Assembly: GCF_026341515.1 (NCBI RefSeq)
Contig: NZ_JAPEOK010000001.1
Coordinates: forward strand, 9,114,001 to 9,178,000
Length of the DNA stretch: 64,000 bases
Reading direction: 5' to 3'
Source: Streptomyces sp. NBC_00878
GTDB lineage: Bacteria > Actinomycetota > Actinomycetes > Streptomycetales > Streptomycetaceae
This document shows positions 1-9,263 of this stretch, in pieces. The number at the start of each line of letters is the position of its first letter. Positions within the stretch are counted from its first letter, which is position 1. Under the pieces are notes generated by a model. That model worked only from the letters and a program-made list of their open reading frames with translations, did no database searches and was not told the origin of the DNA. A program made the position numbers and the translations under genes.

Positions 1-6
1 GTGTAA
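1..6 (+). CDS. Last codon and stop of an upstream gene (possibly fmt)
   Basis: The window opens with a valine codon and TAA, followed by a hairpin and then a new ribosome binding site. This is compatible with the end of a plus-strand gene whose body lies outside the window. In Streptomyces, methionyl-tRNA formyltransferase (fmt) normally precedes rsmB. That is an inference from gene order, because six bases cannot identify a product. Confidence 0.3.
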   Translation: M

Positions 7-12
7 GCGGTC

Positions 13-31
13 TTTCGCCCTTGAGGCGAAA
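13..31 (+). terminator. Short hairpin after the upstream gene
   Basis: A 7-bp perfect stem (TTTCGCC / GGCGAAA) with a 5-nt loop lies just after the TAA at 4-6. A second 6-bp hairpin (CCCGGC / GCCGGG, 71-88) sits in the leader of rsmB. There is no T tract, so termination is only suggested. Either could be an untranslated-leader structure. Confidence 0.35.
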
Positions 32-107
32 CCCTGTCCTCTGCCCTGCCTTGCAAGGGTTCGATTCTTCCCCGGCCTGAAAGCCGGGCATCCGCGAAGG
101 AGATCCG

Positions 108-1538
108 GTGAACGAGCAGTCCCGTCGGCCCCGGCAGCAGGGCAAGCCGTACCGTCGTCCCAAGAAGGACCCCGTGCGGATGCTTGCCTTCGAGGCGTTG
201 CGGGCGGTGGACGAGAGGGACGCGTACGCGAATCTCGTGCTGCCGCCGCTGCTGCGGAAGGCGCGGGAGAAGGAGGGCTTCGACGGGCGGGACGCGGCGC
301 TGGCCACGGAGCTGGTGTACGGGACGCTGCGTCGGCAGGGGACGTACGACGCCGTCATCTCCGCGTGTGTCGACCGGCCGTTGCGCGAGGTCGACCCGCC
401 GGTCTTGGACGTGCTGAGCCTTGGCGCGCATCAGTTGCTCGGGACGCGGATTCCGACGCACGCCGCCGTGTCCGCGTCGGTCGACCTGGCGCGGGTCGTG
501 CTCGGGGACGGGCGGGCGAAGTTCGTCAACGCCGTGCTGCGGAAGATCGCGCAGCATGACCTGGACGGCTGGCTGGAGCTGGTCGCGCCGCCCTACGACG
601 ACGATCCCGAGGATCATCTTGCCGTCGTGCATTCGCATCCGCGATGGGTCGTCTCGGCGTTGTGGGACTCGTTGGGAGGCGGGCGAGCCGGGATCGAGGA
701 CCTGCTCGAAGCCGACAACGAACGGCCCGAGGTGACCCTCGTTGCCCGGCCGGGGCGCTCCACCGCCGGTGAACTCCTCGGCGTTCTCGGGGAGGAGAGC
801 GCGCTGCCGGGGCGCTGGTCGCCGTACGCCGTGCGGCTGTCCGAGGGGGGCGAGCCGGGCGCCATCGACGCCGTACGCGAAGGGCGGGCCGGGGTGCAGG
901 ACGAGGGCAGCCAGCTCGTGGCGCTCGCCCTCGCCAACGCGCCCGTTGACGGACCGGACAAGGCATGGCTCGACGGCTGCGCCGGACCCGGTGGCAAGGC
1001 GGCCATGCTCGCGGGACTAGCCGCCGAGCGCGGGGCCGTGTTGCTCGCCTCCGAGAAGCAGCCGCACCGGGCCGGGCTGGTCGCGAAGGCCCTCGCCGGG
1101 AACCCCGGGCCGTACCAGGTCATCGCCGCCGACGGGACGCGGCCGCCGTGGCGTTCGGGGACCTTCGACCGCGTACTGATGGACGTGCCCTGCACGGGGC
1201 TGGGCGCACTGCGTCGTCGCCCCGAGGCCCGCTGGCGGCGGCGCCCCGACGACCTGGACGGGTTCGCGCCGTTGCAGCGCGGGCTGCTGCGCACGGCGCT
1301 CGACTCGGTGCGGGTCGGCGGGGTTGTCGGGTACGCCACCTGCTCGCCGCACCTCGCCGAGACGCGGGCCGTGGTCGACGACGTGCTCAAGCAGCACGGC
1401 GGCTCGGCCGAACTCCTCGACGCCCGCCCGCTCTTCCCGGGCGTACCGGCGCTGGGCGACGGCCCCGACGTACAGCTGTGGCCGCATCTGCACGGGACGG
1501 ACGCCATGTATCTGGCGCTGATCCGCAGGACGGGCTGA
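108..1538 (+). CDS. rsmB: 16S rRNA (cytosine-967-C5)-methyltransferase RsmB (Fmu/Sun)
   Basis: Transfers a methyl group from S-adenosylmethionine to C5 of a cytosine in 16S rRNA, in the cytoplasm. The 476-residue protein has an N-terminal NusB-like RNA-binding domain (about residues 20-150) followed by a RsmB/NOP2 methyltransferase domain. The SAM motif LDGCAGPGGK is near residue 286. The two cysteines of this m5C family are in DVPCTGLGALRRRP (about 361) and GYATCSPH (about 413). The GTG start is chosen because AAGGAG lies about 6 nt upstream. Family-typical length; no defect seen. The gene converges on the MmpL gene across a tandem-repeat array. Confidence 0.92.
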   Translation: MNEQSRRPRQQGKPYRRPKKDPVRMLAFEALRAVDERDAYANLVLPPLLRKAREKEGFDGRDAALATELVYGTLRRQGTYDAVISACVDRPLREVDPPVLDVLSLGAHQLLGTRIPTHAAVSASVDLARVVLGDGRAKFVNAVLRKIAQHDLDGWLELVAPPYDDDPEDHLAVVHSHPRWVVSALWDSLGGGRAGIEDLLEADNERPEVTLVARPGRSTAGELLGVLGEESALPGRWSPYAVRLSEGGEPGAIDAVREGRAGVQDEGSQLVALALANAPVDGPDKAWLDGCAGPGGKAAMLAGLAAERGAVLLASEKQPHRAGLVAKALAGNPGPYQVIAADGTRPPWRSGTFDRVLMDVPCTGLGALRRRPEARWRRRPDDLDGFAPLQRGLLRTALDSVRVGGVVGYATCSPHLAETRAVVDDVLKQHGGSAELLDARPLFPGVPALGDGPDVQLWPHLHGTDAMYLALIRRTG

Positions 1539-1564
1539 GGCTCGGCCGTCAGGCCAGACTCAGC

Positions 1565-1718
1565 TTGTGGGCCATCGCTTGTGGGCCATCGCTTGTGGGC
1601 CATCGCTTGTGGGCCATCGCTTGTGGGCCATCGCTTGTGGGCCATCGCTTGTGGGCCATCGCTTGTGGGCCATCGCTTGTGGGCCATCGCTTGTGGGCCA
1701 TCGCCTGTGGGCGATGGC
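1565..1718. repeat. 14-bp tandem array, ten perfect copies plus one inverted-type copy
   Basis: The unit TTGTGGGCCATCGC is repeated ten times without error from 1565 to 1704. It is followed by an eleventh degenerate unit (1705-1718) whose core GGCGATGGCC is the reverse complement of the array core. The array fills almost the whole gap between the convergent rsmB stop (1538) and the MmpL stop (1740). The 42-nt translation period gives long open frames on both strands, but these are artefacts of the repeat. Expect copy-number variation between strains. Confidence 0.97.
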
Positions 1719-1719
1719 C
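1696..1719. terminator. 10-bp perfect hairpin at the end of the 14-bp array
   Basis: GGCCATCGCC (1696-1705), loop TGTG, then GGCGATGGCC (1710-1719). It is positioned between convergent genes, where a bidirectional terminator is expected. Any of the ten upstream direct copies can pair with the single inverted arm, so alternative hairpins with longer loops are possible. Terminator function is inferred. Confidence 0.6.
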
Positions 1720-1739
1720 GGCTTGCGTCGGCGGTTGGG

Positions 1740-3932
1740 CTAGTCCGGCGGGGCTCCCGGACTCGATGCCGGTTCCGGAGAGCCGGGGCCGGTGCCGGTG
1801 GTCGTTGGCGGGCCCGCCGTGCCCCCGTCCTCGTGGGCCAGCCGGTTTGGCCACCACACCTTCGGGCCCACGTCCAGGAACAGGGACGGGACGAGCACCG
1901 AGCGGACGATGAACGTGTCCAGCAGCACGCCCAGGGCGACCGCGAAGCCGATTTCGGCGAAGGCGACCATGGGGAGCGTGCCGAGGGCGGCGAAGGTTCC
2001 GGCGAGGACCAGGCCTGCCGAGGTGATGACCGCGCCGGTGGTGGCCAGGCCCGTCACCACGCCCTTGCGCGTGCCCTGACGGGCCGCCTCCTCGCGGATG
2101 CGGGTGGTCAGGAAGATGTTGTAGTCGATGCCCAGCGCGACCAGGAACACGAAGACGAACAGCGGGAAGTCCGTCGACTCGCCCGCGTAGTCGAAGATGT
2201 GGCGGAACGCGAGCGCGCTGATCCCCAGCGCGGCGGCGAAGGACAGCACCACCGTGCCGATCAGCAGCAGTGGGGCGACCAGGGCGCGGAGCACGGCGCA
2301 CAGGATCAGCAGGACCACGACGAGCACCAACGGGATGATCAGGATGTTGTCGTGGGTCGTCGCCTTGTCCATGTCGAGCAGCGCGGCCGTGCCGCCGCCC
2401 ACCTGCGCGTCGGCGTCGGGTACGTCGTGCACGGCGTCCCGTACCCGCTCCACCGTCTGTTTCGCGGCCTCGCTGTCCGCGGGCGCGGTCATGGTGGCCT
2501 CGAAGAGGACCTTGCCCTCGAACTCGGGTTTCGTGCCCGGTGGCAGGCCGAGTGATTCCGGTTCGACACCGCGGGTGGCCGCGACCGTCCGGCCGACCTC
2601 CTCGGCCTGGGCGCGGTTGCTGACGATGACGAGCGGATCGCCGCTGCCCGCAGGGAAGTAACGTGCGGATACTTCCTGGCCGACGATCGAGTCGGGTTTG
2701 CCGGTGAAGGCGTCGGCGTTGCTGATGCCTTCGGCACGCAGCTGGATCAGGCCCAGCGAGACCAGCGCGAGCGCCGCCGCCGTGACGGCCCAGATCATGC
2801 GCGGGCGGATGGAGATACGGCGGCCCATGCGTGCCCAGACACCGCTCTCGGTCGGGTCGGGGGAGCCGAAGTGCGGGATCACCGGCCAGAAGATCCAGCG
2901 GCCGAAGATCACCAGCAGGGCCGGGAAGAGGGTCATCATCGCGACCAGGGCGACCGCGACGCCGATGGCGGCGACCGGGCCGAGGCCGCGCGTCGAGTTC
3001 ATCTCGGCGGCGAGCAGTACCAGCATGCTCAGGACGACGGTCGCGCCGGACGCGAGCACCGCCGGGCCCGCCCGGTGCAGGGCAAGCGCCATCGCCTCGT
3101 GGCGGTCCTCGTGGCGGCGCAGTTCCTCCCGGTAGCGGGCCACAAGGAGCAGGGCATAGTCCGTCCCGGCGCCGAAGACCAGGACCGTGAGAATGCCCGC
3201 GCTCTGCCCGTTGACGGTCAGGCCCGCGTGCTCCGCGAGGAAGTAGATCAGCGCCTGCGCGGTGAACAGCGCGGCGACCACACCGAGCAGCGGAACCAGC
3301 AGCAGCGTCGGACTGCGGTAGGTCAGCAGCAGCATCACGATGACGACGGCCATCGCCGAGAACAGCAGCGTGGAGTCGATACCCTCGAAGGCCTCGGAGA
3401 AGTCCGCGGACGTACCGCCCGGGCCGGTCACGTGCACGGCGAGCCCGTTCCCGCCCTTGCCGGTCACGTCACGGATCGAGTCGACGGCGGGCGAGATCTC
3501 CTCCCAGCCCTTCTCGTCCATCCTGATGGGGACGAGGATCTGCGCCGCACGCGGATCGGTCTCCCGGTCGAACACCGGGCCCCGGGTCTCGGCGCCGAGG
3601 ATGCCGTGCGCACGCAGTTCCTTGATCTGGCGTGCGTCCTCGGCGATCTGCGCCCGTTCCTCGGCCGTCAGGCCGCTCTCACGGGCGTACACGACCACCG
3701 CGGGGATCTGTTCCGGCCTGAAGTCCTCGGAGATCTCCAGGACTTGGGTGGACTCGGCGGATCCGGGCAGCCAGGACGCCGCGTCGTTGTCCTGCGCGTC
3801 GGTGAGTTTCGAGGCGAAGGGCGCAATCAGGAACAGCAGCACCAGCCACAGTCCCACCACGATCCATTTGCTGCGTCGGCCGCACACCAGCCAGCCGACC
3901 CCGCGTCCCTGCTTCCCCTGTGTGTCCGTCAT
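1740..3932 (-). CDS. MMPL/RND-family membrane transporter
   Basis: Integral membrane exporter of the MmpL branch of RND transporters, powered by the proton gradient; substrate unknown (family members move lipids, siderophores or drugs). The 730-residue protein has the duplicated layout of the family: TM1 near the N terminus, a large extracytoplasmic domain, TM2-6, a second soluble domain, then TM7-12. Membrane-embedded acidic residues are seen in GAGTDYALLL (about 257) and GIDYNIFL (about 601). I start at MTDTQGKQ (3932), preceded by a GGGGG stretch, rather than at an upstream in-frame start at 4091 that would overlap the promoter region. It diverges from rpe, and a palindrome at 4025-4034 could control it. 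Confidence 0.88.
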   Translation of the reverse strand: MTDTQGKQGRGVGWLVCGRRSKWIVVGLWLVLLFLIAPFASKLTDAQDNDAASWLPGSAESTQVLEISEDFRPEQIPAVVVYARESGLTAEERAQIAEDARQIKELRAHGILGAETRGPVFDRETDPRAAQILVPIRMDEKGWEEISPAVDSIRDVTGKGGNGLAVHVTGPGGTSADFSEAFEGIDSTLLFSAMAVVIVMLLLTYRSPTLLLVPLLGVVAALFTAQALIYFLAEHAGLTVNGQSAGILTVLVFGAGTDYALLLVARYREELRRHEDRHEAMALALHRAGPAVLASGATVVLSMLVLLAAEMNSTRGLGPVAAIGVAVALVAMMTLFPALLVIFGRWIFWPVIPHFGSPDPTESGVWARMGRRISIRPRMIWAVTAAALALVSLGLIQLRAEGISNADAFTGKPDSIVGQEVSARYFPAGSGDPLVIVSNRAQAEEVGRTVAATRGVEPESLGLPPGTKPEFEGKVLFEATMTAPADSEAAKQTVERVRDAVHDVPDADAQVGGGTAALLDMDKATTHDNILIIPLVLVVVLLILCAVLRALVAPLLLIGTVVLSFAAALGISALAFRHIFDYAGESTDFPLFVFVFLVALGIDYNIFLTTRIREEAARQGTRKGVVTGLATTGAVITSAGLVLAGTFAALGTLPMVAFAEIGFAVALGVLLDTFIVRSVLVPSLFLDVGPKVWWPNRLAHEDGGTAGPPTTTGTGPGSPEPASSPGAPPD

Positions 3933-4024
3933 GGCGACCCCCGTAGCCGCGTGTGGAGCTGGTGGGCGGCCAAGGATGGCACGGGCCGCGAGGCCGGTGC
4001 AGTCCCTCGGCGGGGTTGGTATAT

Positions 4025-4034
4025 ACCGATCGGT
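4025..4034. promoter_or_regulatory. Palindrome ACCGATCGGT, candidate TetR-type operator
   Basis: A perfect 10-bp palindrome flanked by AT-rich sequence (TATAT...) sits in the 173-bp divergent region between the MmpL gene and rpe. Many TetR-family regulators of MmpL exporters bind sites with an ACCG/CGGT core. No TetR gene is adjacent, so any regulator would act from elsewhere. Inference from position and symmetry only. Confidence 0.4.
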
Positions 4035-4105
4035 CCGGGTCGAGGACCTAGGGGACCTCGGGGACTGGGGAGAACAACCCGCGCCGGGCATGGCACGCTT
4101 ACCGT

Positions 4106-4792
4106 ATGGCCGCGCAGATCAACCCCAGCATCCTGTCCGCCGACTTCGCCCGCCTTGCCGAGGAGGCCAAGGCGGTGGAAGGGGCTGACTGGCTCCATGT
4201 CGACGTGATGGACAACCATTTCGTCCCGAACCTCACGCTAGGTGTGCCGGTCGTAGAGTCTCTGGCCCGTGCTACGGACACGCCGCTGGACTGCCATCTG
4301 ATGATCGAGGACGCCGATCGGTGGGCGCCGCAGTACGTAGAAGCGGGTGCCGGTTCCGTCACCTTCCATGTCGAGGCGGCCGCCGCACCCGTGCGGCTCG
4401 CCCGCGAGATCCGGGCCAAGGGCGCCCGCGCCTCCATGGCCCTGCGGCCCGCGACTCCCATCGAGCCGTACGAGGATCTGCTCCCCGAGCTCGACATGGT
4501 GCTGATCATGACCGTCGAGCCGGGCTTCGGAGGCCAGGCCTTTCTCGACATCATGCTGCCCAAGATCCGCCGCACCCGCGAGTTGATCAACAAGCACGGC
4601 CTGGAGCTGTGGCTGCAGGTCGACGGCGGGGTCTCGGCCGCCACCATCGAGCGCTGCGCCGAGGCGGGCGCCGACGTCTTCGTGGCCGGTTCGGCGGTGT
4701 ACGGGGCGGCCGACCCCGCCCAGGCGGTACGTGCACTGCGCACGCAGGCGGAGGAGGCGACGGCCCAGGCAGCATGGGCATGCGACCACTGA
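4106..4792 (+). CDS. rpe: Ribulose-phosphate 3-epimerase
   Basis: Interconverts D-ribulose 5-phosphate and D-xylulose 5-phosphate in the non-oxidative pentose phosphate pathway; cytoplasmic, metal-dependent TIM barrel. The 228 residues match the family length. Visible signatures are PSILSADFA at the N terminus, the metal-binding [20 protein letters not shown], the VEPGFGGQ loop and the late VDGGV with its catalytic aspartate. The ATG is preceded by only a weak ribosome site, but no in-frame alternative fits the conserved N terminus better. The next gene is a sugar-phosphate-sensing regulator of the SorC family. Confidence 0.95.
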   Translation: MAAQINPSILSADFARLAEEAKAVEGADWLHVDVMDNHFVPNLTLGVPVVESLARATDTPLDCHLMIEDADRWAPQYVEAGAGSVTFHVEAAAAPVRLAREIRAKGARASMALRPATPIEPYEDLLPELDMVLIMTVEPGFGGQAFLDIMLPKIRRTRELINKHGLELWLQVDGGVSAATIERCAEAGADVFVAGSAVYGAADPAQAVRALRTQAEEATAQAAWACDH

Positions 4793-4894
4793 GCCAAGGG
4801 AACGTGAACGCCGCCCCTCAGGGCTGATCAAGTACGCCGGATCTGCAAGGATGAACGGCGAGTCCAGAGTGTGAACAGCAGTGAGGAGAACGCC

Positions 4895-5914
4895 GTGTCG
4901 GGTATGTCGGCGGGCCGGTCGGCCATGCGGATGGGACCCGCTGAGCTGGTACAGGCGGCGGCCATGGCCCGCCGCTTCTACCTGGAGGGCAAGTCAAAGA
5001 TCCAGATCGCCGAGGAGTTCGGCGTCAGCCGCTTCAAGGTGGCCCGGGTCCTGGAGACCGCTCTCGAACGGGATCTCGTCAGAATCGAGATCCGCGTCCC
5101 CGCCGAGCTGGACGCGGAGCGCTCCGACGCGCTGCGCGCCCGGTACGGCCTGCGGCATGCCGTCGTCGTCGAGTCCCCGGCCGATGCCGAGGAGTCACCC
5201 GACCCGGAGAACCTCGGCGAGGTCGCCGCCGACCTGCTCGGCGAACTCGTCGCCGAGGGCGATGTGCTCGGCCTCGCCTGGGGCCGCTCCACCATCCACA
5301 TGGCGGCCGCGCTCGACCGGCTGCCGCCGTGCACGGTGGTGCAGCTGACGGGTGTCTACGACGCCGGGACGGCCGAGCGCGGCTCGGTCGAGGCCGTCCG
5401 CCGGGCCGCCCAGGTCTCCGGCGGCGACGCCCACCCCATCTACGCGCCGATGCTGCTGCCGGACGTGGCCACCGCGGCGGCGCTGCGCAGCCAGACGGGG
5501 ATCGCCCGCGCCTTCGAGTACTTCGACAAGGTCACCGTCGCCTGTGTCTCGATCGGCTCCTGGGAGGCGGGCATCTCGACGGTGCACGACATGCTCACCG
5601 AGGAGGAGCGCGCCCACTACGCCACCCTCGGTGTCGCCGCGGAGATGTCCGCGCACCTCTTCGACGCCGAGGGCCGCCGGGTCGGGCGTGACCTGGGTGA
5701 GCGCTGCATCACCGTCGAGGCGGACCGGCTGCGCCGTATCCCCGAGGTCGTCGCGATCGCGGGCGGTCAGCGCAAGGGTGCCGCCATCGACGCGGTGCTG
5801 CGGTCCGGGCTCGTCACCAGCCTGGTGACGGACACCTCCGCCGCGGACTATCTGATGACGGCGGGCACGACACCGCGTCCGGCGCTGAACCGGGCGGACC
5901 CCGACGGGCCGTGA
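4895..5914 (+). CDS. SorC/DeoR-type sugar-binding transcriptional regulator
   Basis: N-terminal helix-turn-helix (ARRFYLEGKSKIQIAEEFGVSRFKVARVLE, in two stretches around residues 25-55) followed by a SorC sugar-phosphate-binding domain with the glycine-rich GLAWGRSTI segment and the late VAIAGGQRKGAAIDAVLRSG motif. Such proteins are effector-responsive regulators of sugar metabolism. The start at GTG 4895 is chosen because GAGGAG lies about 5 nt upstream. An in-frame GTG at 4871 would add eight residues. It follows rpe by about 100 bp, so a link to pentose phosphate flux is plausible but not shown. Confidence 0.85.
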   Translation: MSGMSAGRSAMRMGPAELVQAAAMARRFYLEGKSKIQIAEEFGVSRFKVARVLETALERDLVRIEIRVPAELDAERSDALRARYGLRHAVVVESPADAEESPDPENLGEVAADLLGELVAEGDVLGLAWGRSTIHMAAALDRLPPCTVVQLTGVYDAGTAERGSVEAVRRAAQVSGGDAHPIYAPMLLPDVATAAALRSQTGIARAFEYFDKVTVACVSIGSWEAGISTVHDMLTEEERAHYATLGVAAEMSAHLFDAEGRRVGRDLGERCITVEADRLRRIPEVVAIAGGQRKGAAIDAVLRSGLVTSLVTDTSAADYLMTAGTTPRPALNRADPDGP

Positions 5915-6004
5915 GCCTTCGAGGCTCTGACGGCGGCTCGGCAGAGGCTTCGGCAGCGGTTCGGCAACGTGTCGCGTGGGGACGGCTGTGGCAGCATCGG
6001 CGAC

Positions 6005-6251
6005 ATGCTGCTCCGGTCCGTCCCCCGCCTGTTTTCGGGGCAGAGGATCGGCCCCGTACGCCAAGGACGGCGCCGTGTTCGGGAACTTCGAGCGGGAGTT
6101 GCCGCGGCACGAGCGGGGCTGTTTTCGCGAGTACGTCGTACGGACGCCCGGCGAGCGGGACCGTGGGGCCCGGCGCATTGTCACGGGGCGGGGTGGCGAG
6201 GTCTACTACACCGATGATCACTACAACTCGTTCAGGACGGTGCTGAGATGA
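6005..6251 (+). pseudogene. Broken guanyl-specific ribonuclease (RNase Sa/barnase-like)
   Basis: The frame ending at 6251 encodes the C-terminal two thirds of a microbial RNase domain: PYAKDGAVFGNFE, then FREY (catalytic Glu), RGARRI (catalytic Arg) and TDDHY (catalytic His). The N-terminal helix and secretion signal of the family are missing in that frame, which is closed by TGA at 5928. A different frame starting at ATG 6005 (MLLRSVPRLF) looks like the beginning of a signal peptide and runs out of frame at about 6040. This fits an internal deletion with frameshift. Its stop overlaps the start of barstar (ATGA). Confidence 0.65.
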
Positions 6252-6580
6252 CGCACGACGTGGCGGGCCGCCATGTGGTCGCGCTGGACCTCGACGGAGT
6301 CGCGGACAAGGCGGGCCTCATGGAGCGCTGCGTACGCGCGCTGGAGCTGCCGGACTGGTTCGGCCGCAACTGGGACGCGCTCGCCGACAGCCTCGGCGAC
6401 TCCTCCGTATGGCCCGCGGCCGCATCGGGGAAGGGGTTGCTGGTCGTCGTCACCGGCTGGCGGCCGTACGCGAGGACGCGGCCCGACGAGTGGGAGATCG
6501 CCGAGGACGTGTTCGCCCAGGCGGCGGACCGCACCCCGGCGCTCGCCGTGGCGCTGGCCCTTGGAGGATCCCACCAGTAG
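6248..6580 (+). CDS. Barstar-family ribonuclease inhibitor
   Basis: Small acidic cytoplasmic protein (110 residues) with the barstar signature LPDWFGRNWDALADSL, whose acidic helix plugs the active site of guanyl-specific RNases, then a second strand-helix unit ending in LALGG. The ATG overlaps the TGA of the RNase remnant, the usual toxin-inhibitor coupling in Streptomyces. The inhibitor frame is intact although its neighbour is not. It may now protect against RNases made elsewhere or be a relic. Confidence 0.85.
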   Translation: MTHDVAGRHVVALDLDGVADKAGLMERCVRALELPDWFGRNWDALADSLGDSSVWPAAASGKGLLVVVTGWRPYARTRPDEWEIAEDVFAQAADRTPALAVALALGGSHQ

Positions 6581-6641
6581 CCCGCTGACCAGCCTGGACG
6601 ATCGGCCCGGGGCGCGCGCACCCGCCGACATGGGACAATGA

Positions 6642-8150
<1,509 letters not shown>

Positions 8151-8160
8151 CGCGACCCTC

Positions 8161-8216
8161 TTCTGGTTCGTTCTTCTGGTTCGTTGTCTCCCGCTTCCTT
8201 CGTTGTCTTCTGGTTC
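8161..8216 (+). repeat. Three copies of TTCTGGTTC in a pyrimidine-rich stretch
   Basis: TTCTGGTTCGTT occurs at 8161-8172 and 8174-8185, and TTCTGGTTC again at 8208-8216. The copies run directly into the 42-bp palindrome. The tract is T/C-rich and unlike the surrounding coding sequence. No function is recognised. Confidence 0.7.
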
Positions 8217-8254
8217 CGTCAGGCCCTCTTGACGTCAAGAGGGCCTGACGGAAC
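8213..8254. promoter_or_regulatory. Perfect 42-bp palindrome between guaB1 and an HTH gene
   Basis: Each base from 8213 to 8233 pairs with its partner from 8254 to 8234, with no loop; the centre is TTGACGTCAA. It lies 62 bp after the guaB1 stop and ends 9 bp before the next ATG. It could be the guaB1 terminator (the RNA would fold with a small forced loop) or an operator for the downstream HTH protein, which would then bind its own leader. Both roles are inferred; the symmetry is seen directly. Confidence 0.75.
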
Positions 8255-8263
8255 GCTGAGGGC

Positions 8264-8659
8264 ATGACGACACCACAGAGCATCGAGCCCCAGCACACGC
8301 TGCTGACCGCCGTGGCCCGTCTCGACGGGCTGCGCCTGAGGGAGTCGCTGGCCGGGGCGGGGAGCGACGAGGAGGCCCTCGACCGGGGCGAGCTGCTCGA
8401 ACTGCTCGCGCTGAGCGAGGTGGTGGCCCGCAAGGCCGCGTACGGGCGGCAGTTGAGCGTGCGCGCGGCCCGCCGGGCCGGGGCGTCCTGGTCGCAGATC
8501 GGGGCCGCCCTGGGGACCAGTAAGCAGGCCGCCTGGGAGGCCCACAACCGGTGGATCGACGAGCAGGCGGCGGTCCACGGGCAGCCCGGGCGGATGGGCT
8601 TCGACGAGGACGACCTGGCCGAGGCGCGGGCCCTCGCGGGGGAGCCGGACGGGGCCTGA
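8264..8659 (+). CDS. Conserved hypothetical protein with C-terminal helix-turn-helix
   Basis: 131 residues. An acidic N-terminal half (DEEALDRGELLELLALSEVVA) is followed by a basic segment RQLSVRAARRAGASWSQIGAALG and TSKQAAWEAHNRWI, which reads as a helix-turn-helix. A short acidic tail follows (DEDDLAEARALA). This resembles small actinobacterial HTH proteins of unknown role. Its start codon almost abuts the 42-bp palindrome, suggesting autoregulation. No enzymatic motif, membrane segment or signal peptide is seen. Confidence 0.7.
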   Translation: MTTPQSIEPQHTLLTAVARLDGLRLRESLAGAGSDEEALDRGELLELLALSEVVARKAAYGRQLSVRAARRAGASWSQIGAALGTSKQAAWEAHNRWIDEQAAVHGQPGRMGFDEDDLAEARALAGEPDGA

Positions 8660-8788
8660 GCGGGCGGCCCGCGGGGCCTGCCACCCGGCGGTCGGTCGGG
8701 GTCCGGATGGCCGCCGGGGTCGTGTTCTACTTCAGTTGCGGCTGTCGCCGCTCCCGTTCCGCCACTCCAGAGAAGTGATCGACCCGCA

Positions 8789-9241
8789 GTGCTGAACGAT
8801 CTCGACGAACGCATCGTGCACGCCCTCGCGGAGGACGCCCGCCGCTCCTACGCCGACATCGGGCAGGAGGTGGGGCTGTCCGCGCCCGCGGTGAAGCGGC
8901 GGGTGGACCGGTTGCGGGCCACCGGGGCGATCACCGGGTTCACCGTGCGGGTGGATCCGGCCGCGCTCGGGTGGGAGACCGAGGGGTTCGTCGAGATCTA
9001 CTGCCGGCGGAACACCTCGCCCGAGACCATTCAGCGTGGGCTCGAGCGGTATCAGGAGGTGGTGGCCGCGTCCACCGTCACGGGGGAGGCGGATGCGATG
9101 GTGCAGGTCTTCGCCTCCGACATGCGGCACTTCGAGCGGGTGCTGGAGCGGATCGCGGGGGAGCCGTTTGTGGAGCGGACCAAGTCTGTGCTGGTGCTTT
9201 CGCCTTTGTTGCGGAGGTTTTCTTCGGGGTCGCCTACGTAG
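8789..9241 (+). CDS. Lrp/AsnC-family transcriptional regulator
   Basis: 150 residues with the family layout: N-terminal winged HTH (LDERIVHALAEDARRSYADIGQEVG... SAPAVKRRVDRLRATGAITGF) and a C-terminal RAM/ACT-like ligand-binding domain (VEIYCRR ... VVAASTVTGEADAMVQVFASD). Such proteins usually form octamers and respond to amino acids. It starts at a GTG with little ribosome-site support. It converges on the gntR gene, and a hairpin-containing repeat lies between the two stops. The target is unknown. Confidence 0.88.
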   Translation: MLNDLDERIVHALAEDARRSYADIGQEVGLSAPAVKRRVDRLRATGAITGFTVRVDPAALGWETEGFVEIYCRRNTSPETIQRGLERYQEVVAASTVTGEADAMVQVFASDMRHFERVLERIAGEPFVERTKSVLVLSPLLRRFSSGSPT

Positions 9242-9263
9242 GTGTTTGTGCGGGTTGGATGGC

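Noticed and set aside
614..1687. Long minus-strand open frame covering rsmB and the 14-bp array
   Set aside because: It reads the complement of a well-supported methyltransferase, and its start consists of repeat-coded MAHKRWPTSDGPQ units; an artefact of GC-rich third positions and the array.
1565..1718. CRISPR array
   Set aside because: Units are contiguous 14-mers with no spacers and no cas genes nearby.
4238..4831. Minus-strand open frames opposite rpe
   Set aside because: Complementary to a clearly conserved epimerase; no ribosome site or family resemblance.
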